The notes under the pieces are model-generated. The model did no database searches, was not told the origin of the DNA, and worked only from the letters and a program-made list of their open reading frames with translations. A stretch of 46,150 bases of DNA from Bacteroidales bacterium (lineage in GTDB: Bacteria; Bacteroidota; Bacteroidia; Bacteroidales; UBA932), in assembly GCA_017625725.1 (NCBI GenBank), contig JAGAKH010000045.1, positions 1 through 46,150 on the forward strand, in the 5' to 3' direction. A program made the translations under genes and the position numbers. This document shows positions 1 through 7,736 of the stretch, piece after piece (the stretch's first letter is position 1; every line of letters starts with the position of its first letter).

Positions 1-185
1 AGTGCTGTCAAAATACTGTTTCCCACAAAATACTACAGGTGCTCCACTTTTTGACTCACCATCTTCAGTTACAATTTCTTACAAATAACTTTTGCCCTAC
101 ATCAATAAAACCAATCAACGTAAAAAGACCAATCCTCTACAGCCAATTCTTGGTTTCTTATCCCTGTGTTACTTCACATCTATCA

Positions 186-1547
186 TTATTCCAACATCTT
201 AATAGGATTTACATGGTATACATAGATCATAGCATCAAATATTTTCGCTACTACTTCTTTATTTCGAACATAGATTTCCGGATAAAGATAAAAATCTGCA
301 CTATATCCTTCTCCGATATATCCCATGTAATTAGGTTTAGAAATAATTGAATAGATATCACTGCCTTTCGGCACCTTATCTAATTCCAAATAATATCGTT
401 CTCCCTCAAAATATTTTGCCTGATATGCCAGAACATCTCCCGAACAAAATCTGTGATTATTTCTGGTATATTCTACTGTCAACCTCCTGGAATCATTAAT
501 ATTATCATCTGACAAAAAGAAACCTGTACCAACCGTATAGTAATCTTCACCATATTTTTCAGATATATATCCGCCAAAAACATTTTCTTTCTTATTGACA
601 TGTCCGTTGTGGGCACTAATTAAAATTTTTCCTATGCTACGTTCCTCCTCACAAGTTTGCATCCACTCCAGATTGTCTGCCATAAAGCTATCTCTCATAG
701 AAAATCCTTCTTTATAATCTCTCGTATCGCCCCCTGAATAGTATTTGATATACTGTATACAAACATCCAGTGTATGCAAATGCTCCTCTATATACGAAAT
801 TCCTGCTAATAAGCTCTCACTTTTTATAAGAATCTCCTTAAGCAGTTTCATATTTACTATCATTTCTTCTGCTAATTCCTGGTCTAAGGAATTGTTCGGA
901 TTCCTTAAGAATTCTAAGTCTTCCATTCTATCACATATAACTTTTTTATCTTCTTCATAAGGAATAATGCCAAGCAGTTTTTCCAAGTCATTTTCCAAGC
1001 ATTCCACATCATATCCCAAACCCTGCATATCAAAACCATAGAATCGAAGTTGCTCCTCTTCCTTTACGTTACTATTATATTCTTTCATATATTCAATGAG
1101 CATTACCATACTGTCTGTATTATAAATGGGATAAGATATGTCTTTTATTATCATTTCGGCAGTCATTTCATCATCCATCTCACCACGAATATAATGGTCT
1201 ATCTTCATGCCATCGCAATTAGGAATCTCCATAGCAAAAGCCGAAAAATCATATTTCTCTACTAACATTTTTAACAGTTCCAGCTTCATATCCTGAAATT
1301 CCAGATTGCCGTGGGTAGCCTCTCCAAGTCCCACTATCTTCACATGATCCGGTATCTCTATACTGTCCATACCATCCACCAATGCCAAACCATAAAGTTT
1401 CATATCCTTTATCTCTCTGGATGCCTTTATCTGTGGCATATAACATGCCAAGATGCATAAAGCGATGATCATTACCAGCCCTACTCCAAAAATACTTATG
1501 CACTTCATAATTCTGTCACAAGGTGCTACACAATTTCTTTTCATCAT
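186..1547 (-). CDS. Membrane-anchored erythromycin esterase-like protein
   Basis: A 453-residue protein of the erythromycin esterase (Ere)/Tiki-like superfamily. The start at 1547 is chosen because GGAGAAGG lies just upstream; a longer reading frame to 1640 lacks such a site and runs into the operator boxes. Residues about 16-37 form one hydrophobic segment, so the enzyme is probably membrane-anchored with the catalytic domain outside. The family signature GEATHG is at residues 75-80, followed by an AMEIP segment and a late SAHNGHV motif, as in Ere hydrolases that open macrolide lactones using a conserved histidine and glutamates. It is last in a row with a kinase and an ABC exporter and has its own operator-promoter. 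The true substrate is unknown; macrolide or another lactone is possible. The family call is firm, the activity is inferred. Confidence 0.8.
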   Translation of the reverse strand: MMKRNCVAPCDRIMKCISIFGVGLVMIIALCILACYMPQIKASREIKDMKLYGLALVDGMDSIEIPDHVKIVGLGEATHGNLEFQDMKLELLKMLVEKYDFSAFAMEIPNCDGMKIDHYIRGEMDDEMTAEMIIKDISYPIYNTDSMVMLIEYMKEYNSNVKEEEQLRFYGFDMQGLGYDVECLENDLEKLLGIIPYEEDKKVICDRMEDLEFLRNPNNSLDQELAEEMIVNMKLLKEILIKSESLLAGISYIEEHLHTLDVCIQYIKYYSGGDTRDYKEGFSMRDSFMADNLEWMQTCEEERSIGKILISAHNGHVNKKENVFGGYISEKYGEDYYTVGTGFFLSDDNINDSRRLTVEYTRNNHRFCSGDVLAYQAKYFEGERYYLELDKVPKGSDIYSIISKPNYMGYIGEGYSADFYLYPEIYVRNKEVVAKIFDAMIYVYHVNPIKMLE

Positions 1548-1607
1548 ATTAACCTTCTCCTGTTTCTTTTTTAAGTTTTCAGAGTCCAGCTCTGATTCAT
1601 TACTTAT

Positions 1608-1662
1608 ATTCAAACATTCGATGGTCAAGACAGCATACAAGAAAGTGTCAAAATAAAGTCAA
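1608..1662 (-). promoter_or_regulatory. Response-regulator operator and promoter of the esterase gene
   Basis: Reading the minus strand, three TTGAC boxes end at 1658, 1647 and 1624, with offsets of 11 and 23 bases. The last box (TTGACC) can serve as -35, with a TAAGTA-like -10 sixteen bases later. The same three-box array with identical spacing lies in front of the ABC ATPase gene. It sits between the kinase stop and the esterase start. Confidence 0.65.
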
Positions 1663-1677
1663 GATACTTCTAAATTC

Positions 1678-2553
1678 TTAAGAAAATTCAATGGTAATCG
1701 TCAGCCTGTCGTCATCGTACTCAGCAGTTATCACACCATCATTCTCCTCCACAAACTTGCGGGCTATGGATAATCCCAGACCAGTAGAGTTCCTAGCTGA
1801 TTCTACTGTATAAAATCTGTCAAACAGCTTCTCGATATGTAATTTATCCAGTGCTTCCGCCTTATTGGAAAATGTAATTATTCCCTCATCTGTCATAGCA
1901 ATTCTCAAATCTCCGTCACTGTATTTTAATGCATTGCTTATCAGATTTGAGAATACTCGTTCCAGCTGAGCACCATTGACACGACGCATTATTCTTTCTT
2001 CGGTAATATCTACCTCAAGTGCGATACCCTTTTCCACCAACACCGCATAATGCTCCATAATACAGTCCTCCAGCAGACGATTCATCCACACATCTTCTTT
2101 CTCTACATTTGTTTCAGAAGATATTATCACGGAATATTCGAACAATTCCTCTGTCAATTTTTTCATATATAAGGCACGGTCTTCAATAATATCGAAATAA
2201 CGCTCCAATTCCTCAGACTTATCCAACTTTTTGATAAAAGACAAATAACCGCATATAGCGGTCAAAGGTGTTCTGAGATCATGAGAGATATTTGTTACTG
2301 CCATCTTCATCTCCCGATCCCCCTCTCTATATCTATGATAAGCCTGCCGCACCTCTTTCAAGGTGCGGTTAATATCATTTGCCAGTCTTTTCATATCTTT
2401 GTCATGACAGGATATACCTATAAGGGTATTGGAGTCCAACTGCATACGTTTCTCATACTCACCGGCAATCTCTCTGGCCGCTTTTTTCATAAGATATAAT
2501 TTCATGCCCAGTATTAGGATTATAACAATGCATATGACAAGTGCTATTACCAT
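1678..2553 (-). CDS. Sensor histidine kinase
   Basis: A 291-residue membrane histidine kinase. A single hydrophobic segment (residues 2-21) is followed directly by a cytoplasmic linker, so there is no real extracellular sensing loop; such kinases often sense through a partner transporter. The H-box NISHDLRTPL puts the phospho-accepting histidine at residue 91. The C-terminal HATPase domain has an N-box (SNLISNALKYS) and the glycine box TGLGLSIARKF. The start lies one base after the stop of the upstream permease gene, so the two are co-translated. The expected partner is the OmpR-type regulator at 5072-5740, separated from it by the three transporter genes. The layout resembles lantibiotic or cationic-peptide resistance modules (Cpr/Bcr type); the inducer is unknown. 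Confidence 0.9.
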   Translation of the reverse strand: MVIALVICIVIILILGMKLYLMKKAAREIAGEYEKRMQLDSNTLIGISCHDKDMKRLANDINRTLKEVRQAYHRYREGDREMKMAVTNISHDLRTPLTAICGYLSFIKKLDKSEELERYFDIIEDRALYMKKLTEELFEYSVIISSETNVEKEDVWMNRLLEDCIMEHYAVLVEKGIALEVDITEERIMRRVNGAQLERVFSNLISNALKYSDGDLRIAMTDEGIITFSNKAEALDKLHIEKLFDRFYTVESARNSTGLGLSIARKFVEENDGVITAEYDDDRLTITIEFS

Positions 2554-2554
2554 A

Positions 2555-3286
2555 TTATTTCAACTCCCTTTTATTCAATCCTACAGTACCTGCCAGATAA
2601 GCTAATATCGTCAACATTGAAGAAAGCAGTAACATTACTGTTAAAGGCAGCTCAGCTCCATCTCTTGCAAAAATCGCGAACCACTGACCCATAGGCATAA
2701 CATCCAACAACACCTTCCATATCATACCGGTACCTTCTTCTGCCCACACATATGCTGCATGTACACCGGTTGCCGCCACATAAGATACGAAAAAGATTCC
2801 CATAGTTATTCCACAACCCATTGTTGTGTTTTTTACCCGCATTGCTACAGTAGTAAGTATTCCGGCATAGGCAATCGCCGCAAACAACAATATCAAAACA
2901 AATTTCAAAGTATAACTTTCCAAATAGTATCCGGCTACCAGGCAACCTGCAAACCAACAACCGGTTGTGGTCAAGACTCCAACAAAAATTGCAATCATAC
3001 TTGACACATAAATAGTAGTCTGCTTATGTCCTGCAATCACTTTGTTTCGAATAACACCACCCATATATTGCTCCCCTGTAAATAAAGCAGTGAAAAGGGA
3101 AGAAAATGCCATAATACCCAAACTGATGAAATTTGCATAAAAATTATGAATTCCTGATTGGGAAGGTCTTACCATATTTAAATATTTACAAAACCCTACC
3201 GTTATAAGAAAAGCGAGTGTATTTCCGCCTACAAATAATTTATTTTTATATAATCGAATAATCTCTGCTTTAATTAATGCTTTCAT
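2555..3286 (-). CDS. ABC-2 type permease, second subunit
   Basis: A 243-residue integral membrane protein with about six hydrophobic segments, of the ABC-2 permease group found in lantibiotic-immunity exporters (LanE/G, BcrB-like). The first cytoplasmic stretch (ALIKAEIIRLYKNKLF) and the GEQYMGGVIRNKVIAGHKQT segment after the second helix match the coupling region of these permeases and are echoed in the neighbouring permease (EEFRDGTIRNKIIRGAGR), so the two are divergent paralogues likely to form a heterodimer. It lies 17 bases after the first permease and abuts the kinase gene. It probably moves a peptide or lipid-targeting antibiotic away from the membrane. Exact subunit naming is not possible. 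Confidence 0.82.
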   Translation of the reverse strand: MKALIKAEIIRLYKNKLFVGGNTLAFLITVGFCKYLNMVRPSQSGIHNFYANFISLGIMAFSSLFTALFTGEQYMGGVIRNKVIAGHKQTTIYVSSMIAIFVGVLTTTGCWFAGCLVAGYYLESYTLKFVLILLFAAIAYAGILTTVAMRVKNTTMGCGITMGIFFVSYVAATGVHAAYVWAEEGTGMIWKVLLDVMPMGQWFAIFARDGAELPLTVMLLLSSMLTILAYLAGTVGLNKRELK

Positions 3287-3303
3287 CTGATTCGTCTCCT
3301 TTA

Positions 3304-4068
3304 TTACTTTAAGTCCTTTTTCAAAAATACCACTGCCCCCATCACAATTCCCAACAATGCCAATCCTATACTTCCAATTATATAGCAGTCTGCATTATGC
3401 ATCAGATCTCCATAAAAATAGGTAAGGGGAATATATTTATCTACAAATAAAAATGCCTCCTGCATACTTGTCGTCAATGTGCACGGCCCACTTTGTGGAT
3501 AGAGCTTGTACTCCACAAAAGTATTTACAAAATAAAACACAATGGCTAGCGAAGGGCAAATCACATAAGAAACCTTACTTGAACCAAAAACATAAATAAG
3601 CCCTGTAAAAAATACGGAAATAGCAATACCTGCTAATGTAAAAATACCACTTCTAATGATAAAACCGCTAACACTCATGCAACCATCCAAAAATGTATAT
3701 CCAAATAACAAGGATGTCAGAAAGAGTACTACCTGAGTCATCAGACTCACAAATATGGTACAACATATAGCGGAAGTATATATTTCCAATCTACCGGCAC
3801 CTCGTATAATTTTGTTACGAATAGTACCGTCTCTAAACTCCTCCCCCATATAGTTTCCTACAAATATGCTGCTTATAAGAGGTAGTACCGAAATTCCCTG
3901 CAGAAATATATCCTCAGCATACAACTTATCAATTCCTAAAAAATCATCAAACAACCCAAAAAGCAGCACAAACACAAGACCATATTCTACAACCCAAAGA
4001 ACATTTAAATGATAAAAATTTTTATTCTTCAGAAGCCTACGTATATCTGCTGCAAAAACCTTATACAT
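3304..4068 (-). CDS. ABC-2 type permease, first subunit
   Basis: A 254-residue integral membrane protein with about six hydrophobic segments. Its start overlaps the end of the ATPase gene by eight bases, indicating translational coupling. It shares the coupling-helix pattern (GEEFRDGTIRNKIIRG) with the following permease, as expected for two half-transporters working with one ATPase dimer. The context is a self-protection exporter with two-component control, probably against an antimicrobial peptide. The family is seen in sequence and context; the substrate is inferred. Confidence 0.82.
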   Translation of the reverse strand: MYKVFAADIRRLLKNKNFYHLNVLWVVEYGLVFVLLFGLFDDFLGIDKLYAEDIFLQGISVLPLISSIFVGNYMGEEFRDGTIRNKIIRGAGRLEIYTSAICCTIFVSLMTQVVLFLTSLLFGYTFLDGCMSVSGFIIRSGIFTLAGIAISVFFTGLIYVFGSSKVSYVICPSLAIVFYFVNTFVEYKLYPQSGPCTLTTSMQEAFLFVDKYIPLTYFYGDLMHNADCYIIGSIGLALLGIVMGAVVFLKKDLK

Positions 4069-4978
4069 TACGTGTTCCTCCTACCAGAGACATAAAAAAG
4101 CTTTCCAAATCTTCGTCGCGTTCCTCCATGGTAATAATGTTACACTTTTCTCTGGCAAATTCCATCGCCAGGTCTGAAAAATTCATTGCGGTATACACAT
4201 CTGCTGTGTTATCATCAATAATCTTGTATTCAACCGCTAAGTGTTCCATAATTCTTGCCAGAACTTTGGTGTCACTTACTTTCATCCGCACACTTTTACG
4301 GCAAGCTTCTTCCAGCTCCTTTGCTGTCATTTCTTTTATCATCTTTCCGCCTTCAATAAATCCGTAATGAGTAGCCAATTTTGAAAGCTCTCCTAAAATA
4401 TGACTGGAAATAAGCACTGTAATACCATGCTCCCGATTAAGCTTTAGTATCAACTCTCTGATTTCAATAATACCCTGAGGGTCCAGACCATTGATAGGCT
4501 CATCTAATATCACAAAGTCCGGATTACCGCAAAGTGCAACTGCAATCCCCAGTCTCTGACGCATACCCAGAGAAAAGTTCTTCACCTTTTTTCTTCCGGT
4601 ATCTGCAAGACCTACCAGGGAAAGCAATTCTTCTATACCTTCATAGCTTGGCAATCCCAGATTCAGATATTGCTGCTTCATATTATCCACAGCTGTCATA
4701 TCCATAAACAAAGCCGGACTCTCAACAATCGCTCCCATTCTATGTCTTTCTGTCAGAATATCTTTCTTATCTTTGTATGATTTCCCAAATAAACGATACT
4801 CCCCCTTAGTGGGATTTTGCAAACCACAAATCACTCTAATAAGTGTAGTCTTACCGGCGCCGTTTTTGCCTACAAAGCCATATATGGCACCTTTCTCTAT
4901 TGTCATATTGAATTCATTCAGTGCCGTAAACTTTTTATAACTTTTTGTAAGCCCTGTGACCTCTAAAACCTTTTCCAT
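4061..4978 (-). CDS. ABC transporter ATPase, BcrA/LanF type
   Basis: A 305-residue ATP-binding subunit. Walker A is GKNGAGKTT (about residues 38-46), the signature is SLGMRQR, Walker B is FVILDEP, and the switch histidine is in SSHIL. Where most ABC proteins carry a Q-loop it has VESPALF, the glutamate E-loop typical of lantibiotic-immunity ATPases (LanF/BcrA/CprA). A C-terminal domain of about 80 residues follows. The start has GGAGG nine bases upstream. The gene leads the transporter operon and has a strong promoter overlapping regulator boxes. It powers the two downstream permeases. Confidence 0.9.
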   Translation of the reverse strand: MEKVLEVTGLTKSYKKFTALNEFNMTIEKGAIYGFVGKNGAGKTTLIRVICGLQNPTKGEYRLFGKSYKDKKDILTERHRMGAIVESPALFMDMTAVDNMKQQYLNLGLPSYEGIEELLSLVGLADTGRKKVKNFSLGMRQRLGIAVALCGNPDFVILDEPINGLDPQGIIEIRELILKLNREHGITVLISSHILGELSKLATHYGFIEGGKMIKEMTAKELEEACRKSVRMKVSDTKVLARIMEHLAVEYKIIDDNTADVYTAMNFSDLAMEFAREKCNIITMEERDEDLESFFMSLVGGTRNV

Positions 4979-5013
4979 CCAAAAAACCTCCGTTCTAAGT
5001 CTCTCTTACCTTC

Positions 5014-5075
5014 TGTATACAGTAAACCATACAAAAGTCAAGAAAGCAGTAAACAGAATGTCAAAACATCGTCAA
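5014..5075 (-). promoter_or_regulatory. Operator and promoter of the ABC transporter operon
   Basis: The minus strand shows -35 TTGACT (5041-5036), a 16-base spacer and -10 TATACA (5019-5014). Two further TTGAC boxes lie upstream at 5064-5060 and 5075-5071, the last overlapping the end of the regulator gene. Offsets (11 and 23 bases) match those upstream of the esterase exactly. This fits an OmpR-family dimer binding direct repeats next to the -35 box. Confidence 0.75.
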
Positions 5076-5740
5076 GATATGTATTTAAATCCTATTCCGT
5101 AAATTGCTTCAATATGGTCTGTCTCATCCACAGCCTGTAGCTTCTTTCGGATATTGCTGATATGCTGTTTGAGAGACCGCTCCGTACAATCTGGAGTATC
5201 CAGACTGATTCTGTCAAGTATGGTGCTCCTTCCCACCGGCCTTCCTGCGTTTACCATTAATATTTTAAGTATAGCACACTCCGTTCTGGTTAAAGCCACT
5301 TCTGTTCCTTCAACGTTTACCTGCAACAATGCCGTGTTTAGTTTTACGCCTTCCACACAAACGAAATCATCGTTTCCGGAATCTGTGGTCTGGGGTTTTC
5401 GGAGCTGAACGGTTATCCTGGCCAGCAATTCATCCATATCAAATGGCTTAGTCACATAATCTGCTGCACCTCCCAATAATAACTCCACCTTATTCTTTAC
5501 ATCTATCTTGGCACTGACAACAATAACCGGTATCCCTCGCAAATGAGGCAATAATCCTTCTCCGCTAAGTCCAGGCAACATTAGGTCAAGCAACACTAAA
5601 TCCGGTCTGACCTTAGACACTATTTCTAAAGCCTCTTTTCCGGAAAAGGCTTTGGTAACAGAGTATCCTGCCTGTACCAAAGCCTCCTCCAACATTTTGT
5701 TAATATACAAGTCATCGTCTATTATCATTATGTTATACAT
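5072..5740 (-). CDS. OmpR/PhoB-type response regulator
   Basis: A 222-residue two-domain regulator. The receiver domain has the acidic pocket IIDDD (residues 6-10), phospho-aspartate D52 in LLDLMLPG, and the TKPF lysine. The C-terminal winged helix (about residues 125-222) is of OmpR type, ending GIGFKYIS. It is intact, with GAGAGGAAATAGAG before the ATG. It is the probable partner of the kinase at 1678-2553 and the probable binder of the TTGAC boxes. Only 31 bases separate it from the stop codon of the serine recombinase upstream, which is unusually tight for a host gene next to a prophage end. Its own promoter must lie in those bases or inside the recombinase gene, or it is read through from the integrase operon. 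Confidence 0.9.
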   Translation of the reverse strand: MYNIMIIDDDLYINKMLEEALVQAGYSVTKAFSGKEALEIVSKVRPDLVLLDLMLPGLSGEGLLPHLRGIPVIVVSAKIDVKNKVELLLGGAADYVTKPFDMDELLARITVQLRKPQTTDSGNDDFVCVEGVKLNTALLQVNVEGTEVALTRTECAILKILMVNAGRPVGRSTILDRISLDTPDCTERSLKQHISNIRKKLQAVDETDHIEAIYGIGFKYIS

Positions 5741-5771
5741 CTCTATTTCCTCTCACAATAACAATACTTCT

Positions 5772-7736
5772 CTAAATCATCCCAAAATGCTCTAGTGCAT
5801 CCTTTATTGCCTTTTCCTTCTCCTCCGGACACTGAGGCTGTCTGCTCTCTTCTGACTTAGGCAAGTTATAGTTCTCCCCAACCTCTATTCCACATTTTCT
5901 TTTTACCTGTGAAATATACAGATTAGACACCTTCAACCCATGCTCTTTCAGCACATATTCCTGGATTTCCTTATAAGTCGCCTTACTCTCTGCGGAAGTC
6001 AAATCCAGCTCATCTAACTCTAATTCCACTTCAATGTAATCATCAGCCTTTTGTTGGGACAAAAGAACAACCGTCTCGACTGTGTTTTGTTTGAGCAACC
6101 GAATTGTATCGCCCTCAGAACCTTCATAAAACACCGGAAATCCTAAATGCAGCTGCTTTAAGATGCGTCCGTCTTCCTGTCTTTCAGGGTACAATTCAAT
6201 CTCGTCGATGAAATCTCTCATGAACCTCTTCTTTTCGAGATCGGTCATCTTAAAGTACATTCTATCAAAACTCAGGAGAACTTTATAGAGCTCATCTGCA
6301 GTAATTTTCTCTCCATAGGCTCCGCTGATCTTCTCTTCGATTTCAGCTATCGTGTCCTCCAGCTCTGATATCCGGTCGTACAGGATATCCAGTCTGTCGT
6401 GCATATCCTGATACTTCCTGTCATAGTGCTTGTCGTTTACATCCAGCCTGTCCAGCATCTCCGCCAGCTTCTTCTTCGCTCCCACGACCTGACGAAGCTG
6501 CTCCCTGACCTGATCCCTCTCAGCTTCCAGTGATGAAACATCTACCTTTTCGTCCATCTTCATCACCATGTAATCCTTGAACTGCGGATCCGCCACCATG
6601 TCCAGGATGATCTGCTCTACCTGGCTGTTAAGCTCCACCTGACTCAGCACCAGTCGGAAATCACAGAAATGCGTTTCGTCTATCTTTGTACGGTGCAGGC
6701 ACTTATAATACCAGTCATCTTTGTATTCGCCGGACTTCTTGTTCTTACGCCGTCTGACAGTTCCCACAAGACTCCGGCCGCAGATCGGACATTTGATGAT
6801 ACCCGTCAGAATGTGCTCATGATCCATGCTGTGCGTCTTATTCCATTTGACGCCGGTATCTTTTCGCCTCAGCCTTGTCGCCTCCCAGAGATCCCGGTCT
6901 ATGATTGCCTCGTGCATCCCATCAACAACCATATAATCATCAGCCATGACTCGCTTATATTCATCCCTGCTGCCTTTGACCTTTTCGGTCTTATGCCTTC
7001 CGTAAACGATCTTTCCGGTATAAACGGGATTATCAAGGATCTTCATTATAAAACTTCTGGCGAAATAATTCAGTTCCTTCTTCTTTACCTTCTTTTTCGT
7101 ATATCCGTGCTGATTCAGATAATCACAGATTCGGTCTGCTCCAAGCCCCTCATGAGCAAACTTTGTGAAGATGATCTTTACGATCTCCGCCTCTTCCGGA
7201 TTGACGATCAGCGTGCTGTTCTTGGAATCCAGCGTGTACCCGAATGGAGCCTGCCCGCCGTTCCACTTGCCCTCTCTGGCTTTCTGGCGGCGTCCTTCCA
7301 TCGTCTGTACCAGAATGTTTTCTCTTTCTATTTCGGCAACAGCAGACAGAACCGTAATAGTCAACTTACCGGAATCCTTGGAAGAATCAATCCCGTCTTC
7401 CACGCAGATCAGGTTTACACCGAAATCTTGTATATACTGAAGGGAATTAAGAACATCCGCCGCATTTCGTCCGAATCTCGAAAGCTTGAATACAAGGATG
7501 AAATCCACTCCGTCACGATCCTCAGCCACATCATTCAGCATCTGGGAAAACTCTGGTCTTCCAGTGATATTCTTACCGGACTTTCCTGCGTCGCAGTATT
7601 CCCTGACTATCTCTATATCCTGAAAATCCGCGAACTTCGTCAGCCTCTCCCTCTGAGCTTCAAGGCTGTAGCCCTCCACCTGCATTGAGGTGGATACCCT
7701 TATGTAGATATAACACTTCAGCTTTTTCTTCTTCAT
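5772..7736 (-). CDS. Large serine recombinase (integrase), distal copy
   Basis: A 654-residue large serine recombinase. The N-terminal resolvase catalytic domain has the nucleophile S15 in IRVST and the FKLSRFGRNAADVL helix. A recombinase domain follows, with GQAPFGY and EAEIVKIIF. A zinc ribbon at roughly residues 315-355 has CPICG and a later C-x-F pair. A coiled coil lies about 400-470, with a helical tail. Such proteins integrate and excise phages between short attP and attB sites. It starts inside the stop of the upstream recombinase gene (ATGA), so the two are co-translated. The paralogues share architecture and the C-terminal YIEVELELDEL/KATYKEIQEYVL-type tail. Division of labour between them is unknown. 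Confidence 0.95.
   Translation of the reverse strand: MKKKKLKCYIYIRVSTSMQVEGYSLEAQRERLTKFADFQDIEIVREYCDAGKSGKNITGRPEFSQMLNDVAEDRDGVDFILVFKLSRFGRNAADVLNSLQYIQDFGVNLICVEDGIDSSKDSGKLTITVLSAVAEIERENILVQTMEGRRQKAREGKWNGGQAPFGYTLDSKNSTLIVNPEEAEIVKIIFTKFAHEGLGADRICDYLNQHGYTKKKVKKKELNYFARSFIMKILDNPVYTGKIVYGRHKTEKVKGSRDEYKRVMADDYMVVDGMHEAIIDRDLWEATRLRRKDTGVKWNKTHSMDHEHILTGIIKCPICGRSLVGTVRRRKNKKSGEYKDDWYYKCLHRTKIDETHFCDFRLVLSQVELNSQVEQIILDMVADPQFKDYMVMKMDEKVDVSSLEAERDQVREQLRQVVGAKKKLAEMLDRLDVNDKHYDRKYQDMHDRLDILYDRISELEDTIAEIEEKISGAYGEKITADELYKVLLSFDRMYFKMTDLEKKRFMRDFIDEIELYPERQEDGRILKQLHLGFPVFYEGSEGDTIRLLKQNTVETVVLLSQQKADDYIEVELELDELDLTSAESKATYKEIQEYVLKEHGLKVSNLYISQVKRKCGIEVGENYNLPKSEESRQPQCPEEKEKAIKDALEHFGMI

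Noticed and set aside
39..350. 103-codon plus-strand frame at the left edge
   Set aside because: AT-rich, no ribosome site, antisense to the esterase end; bases 1-185 show nothing else I can support.
5741..5771. Search for matching att cores at the left junction, 42.45 kb and 46.1 kb
   Set aside because: No shared stretch longer than chance was found by eye; serine integrase cores can be two bases, so limits stay open.
6669..7688. 339-codon plus-strand frame opposite a recombinase
   Set aside because: Antisense shadow of the catalytic and zinc-ribbon region of the serine recombinase, with low-complexity translation.
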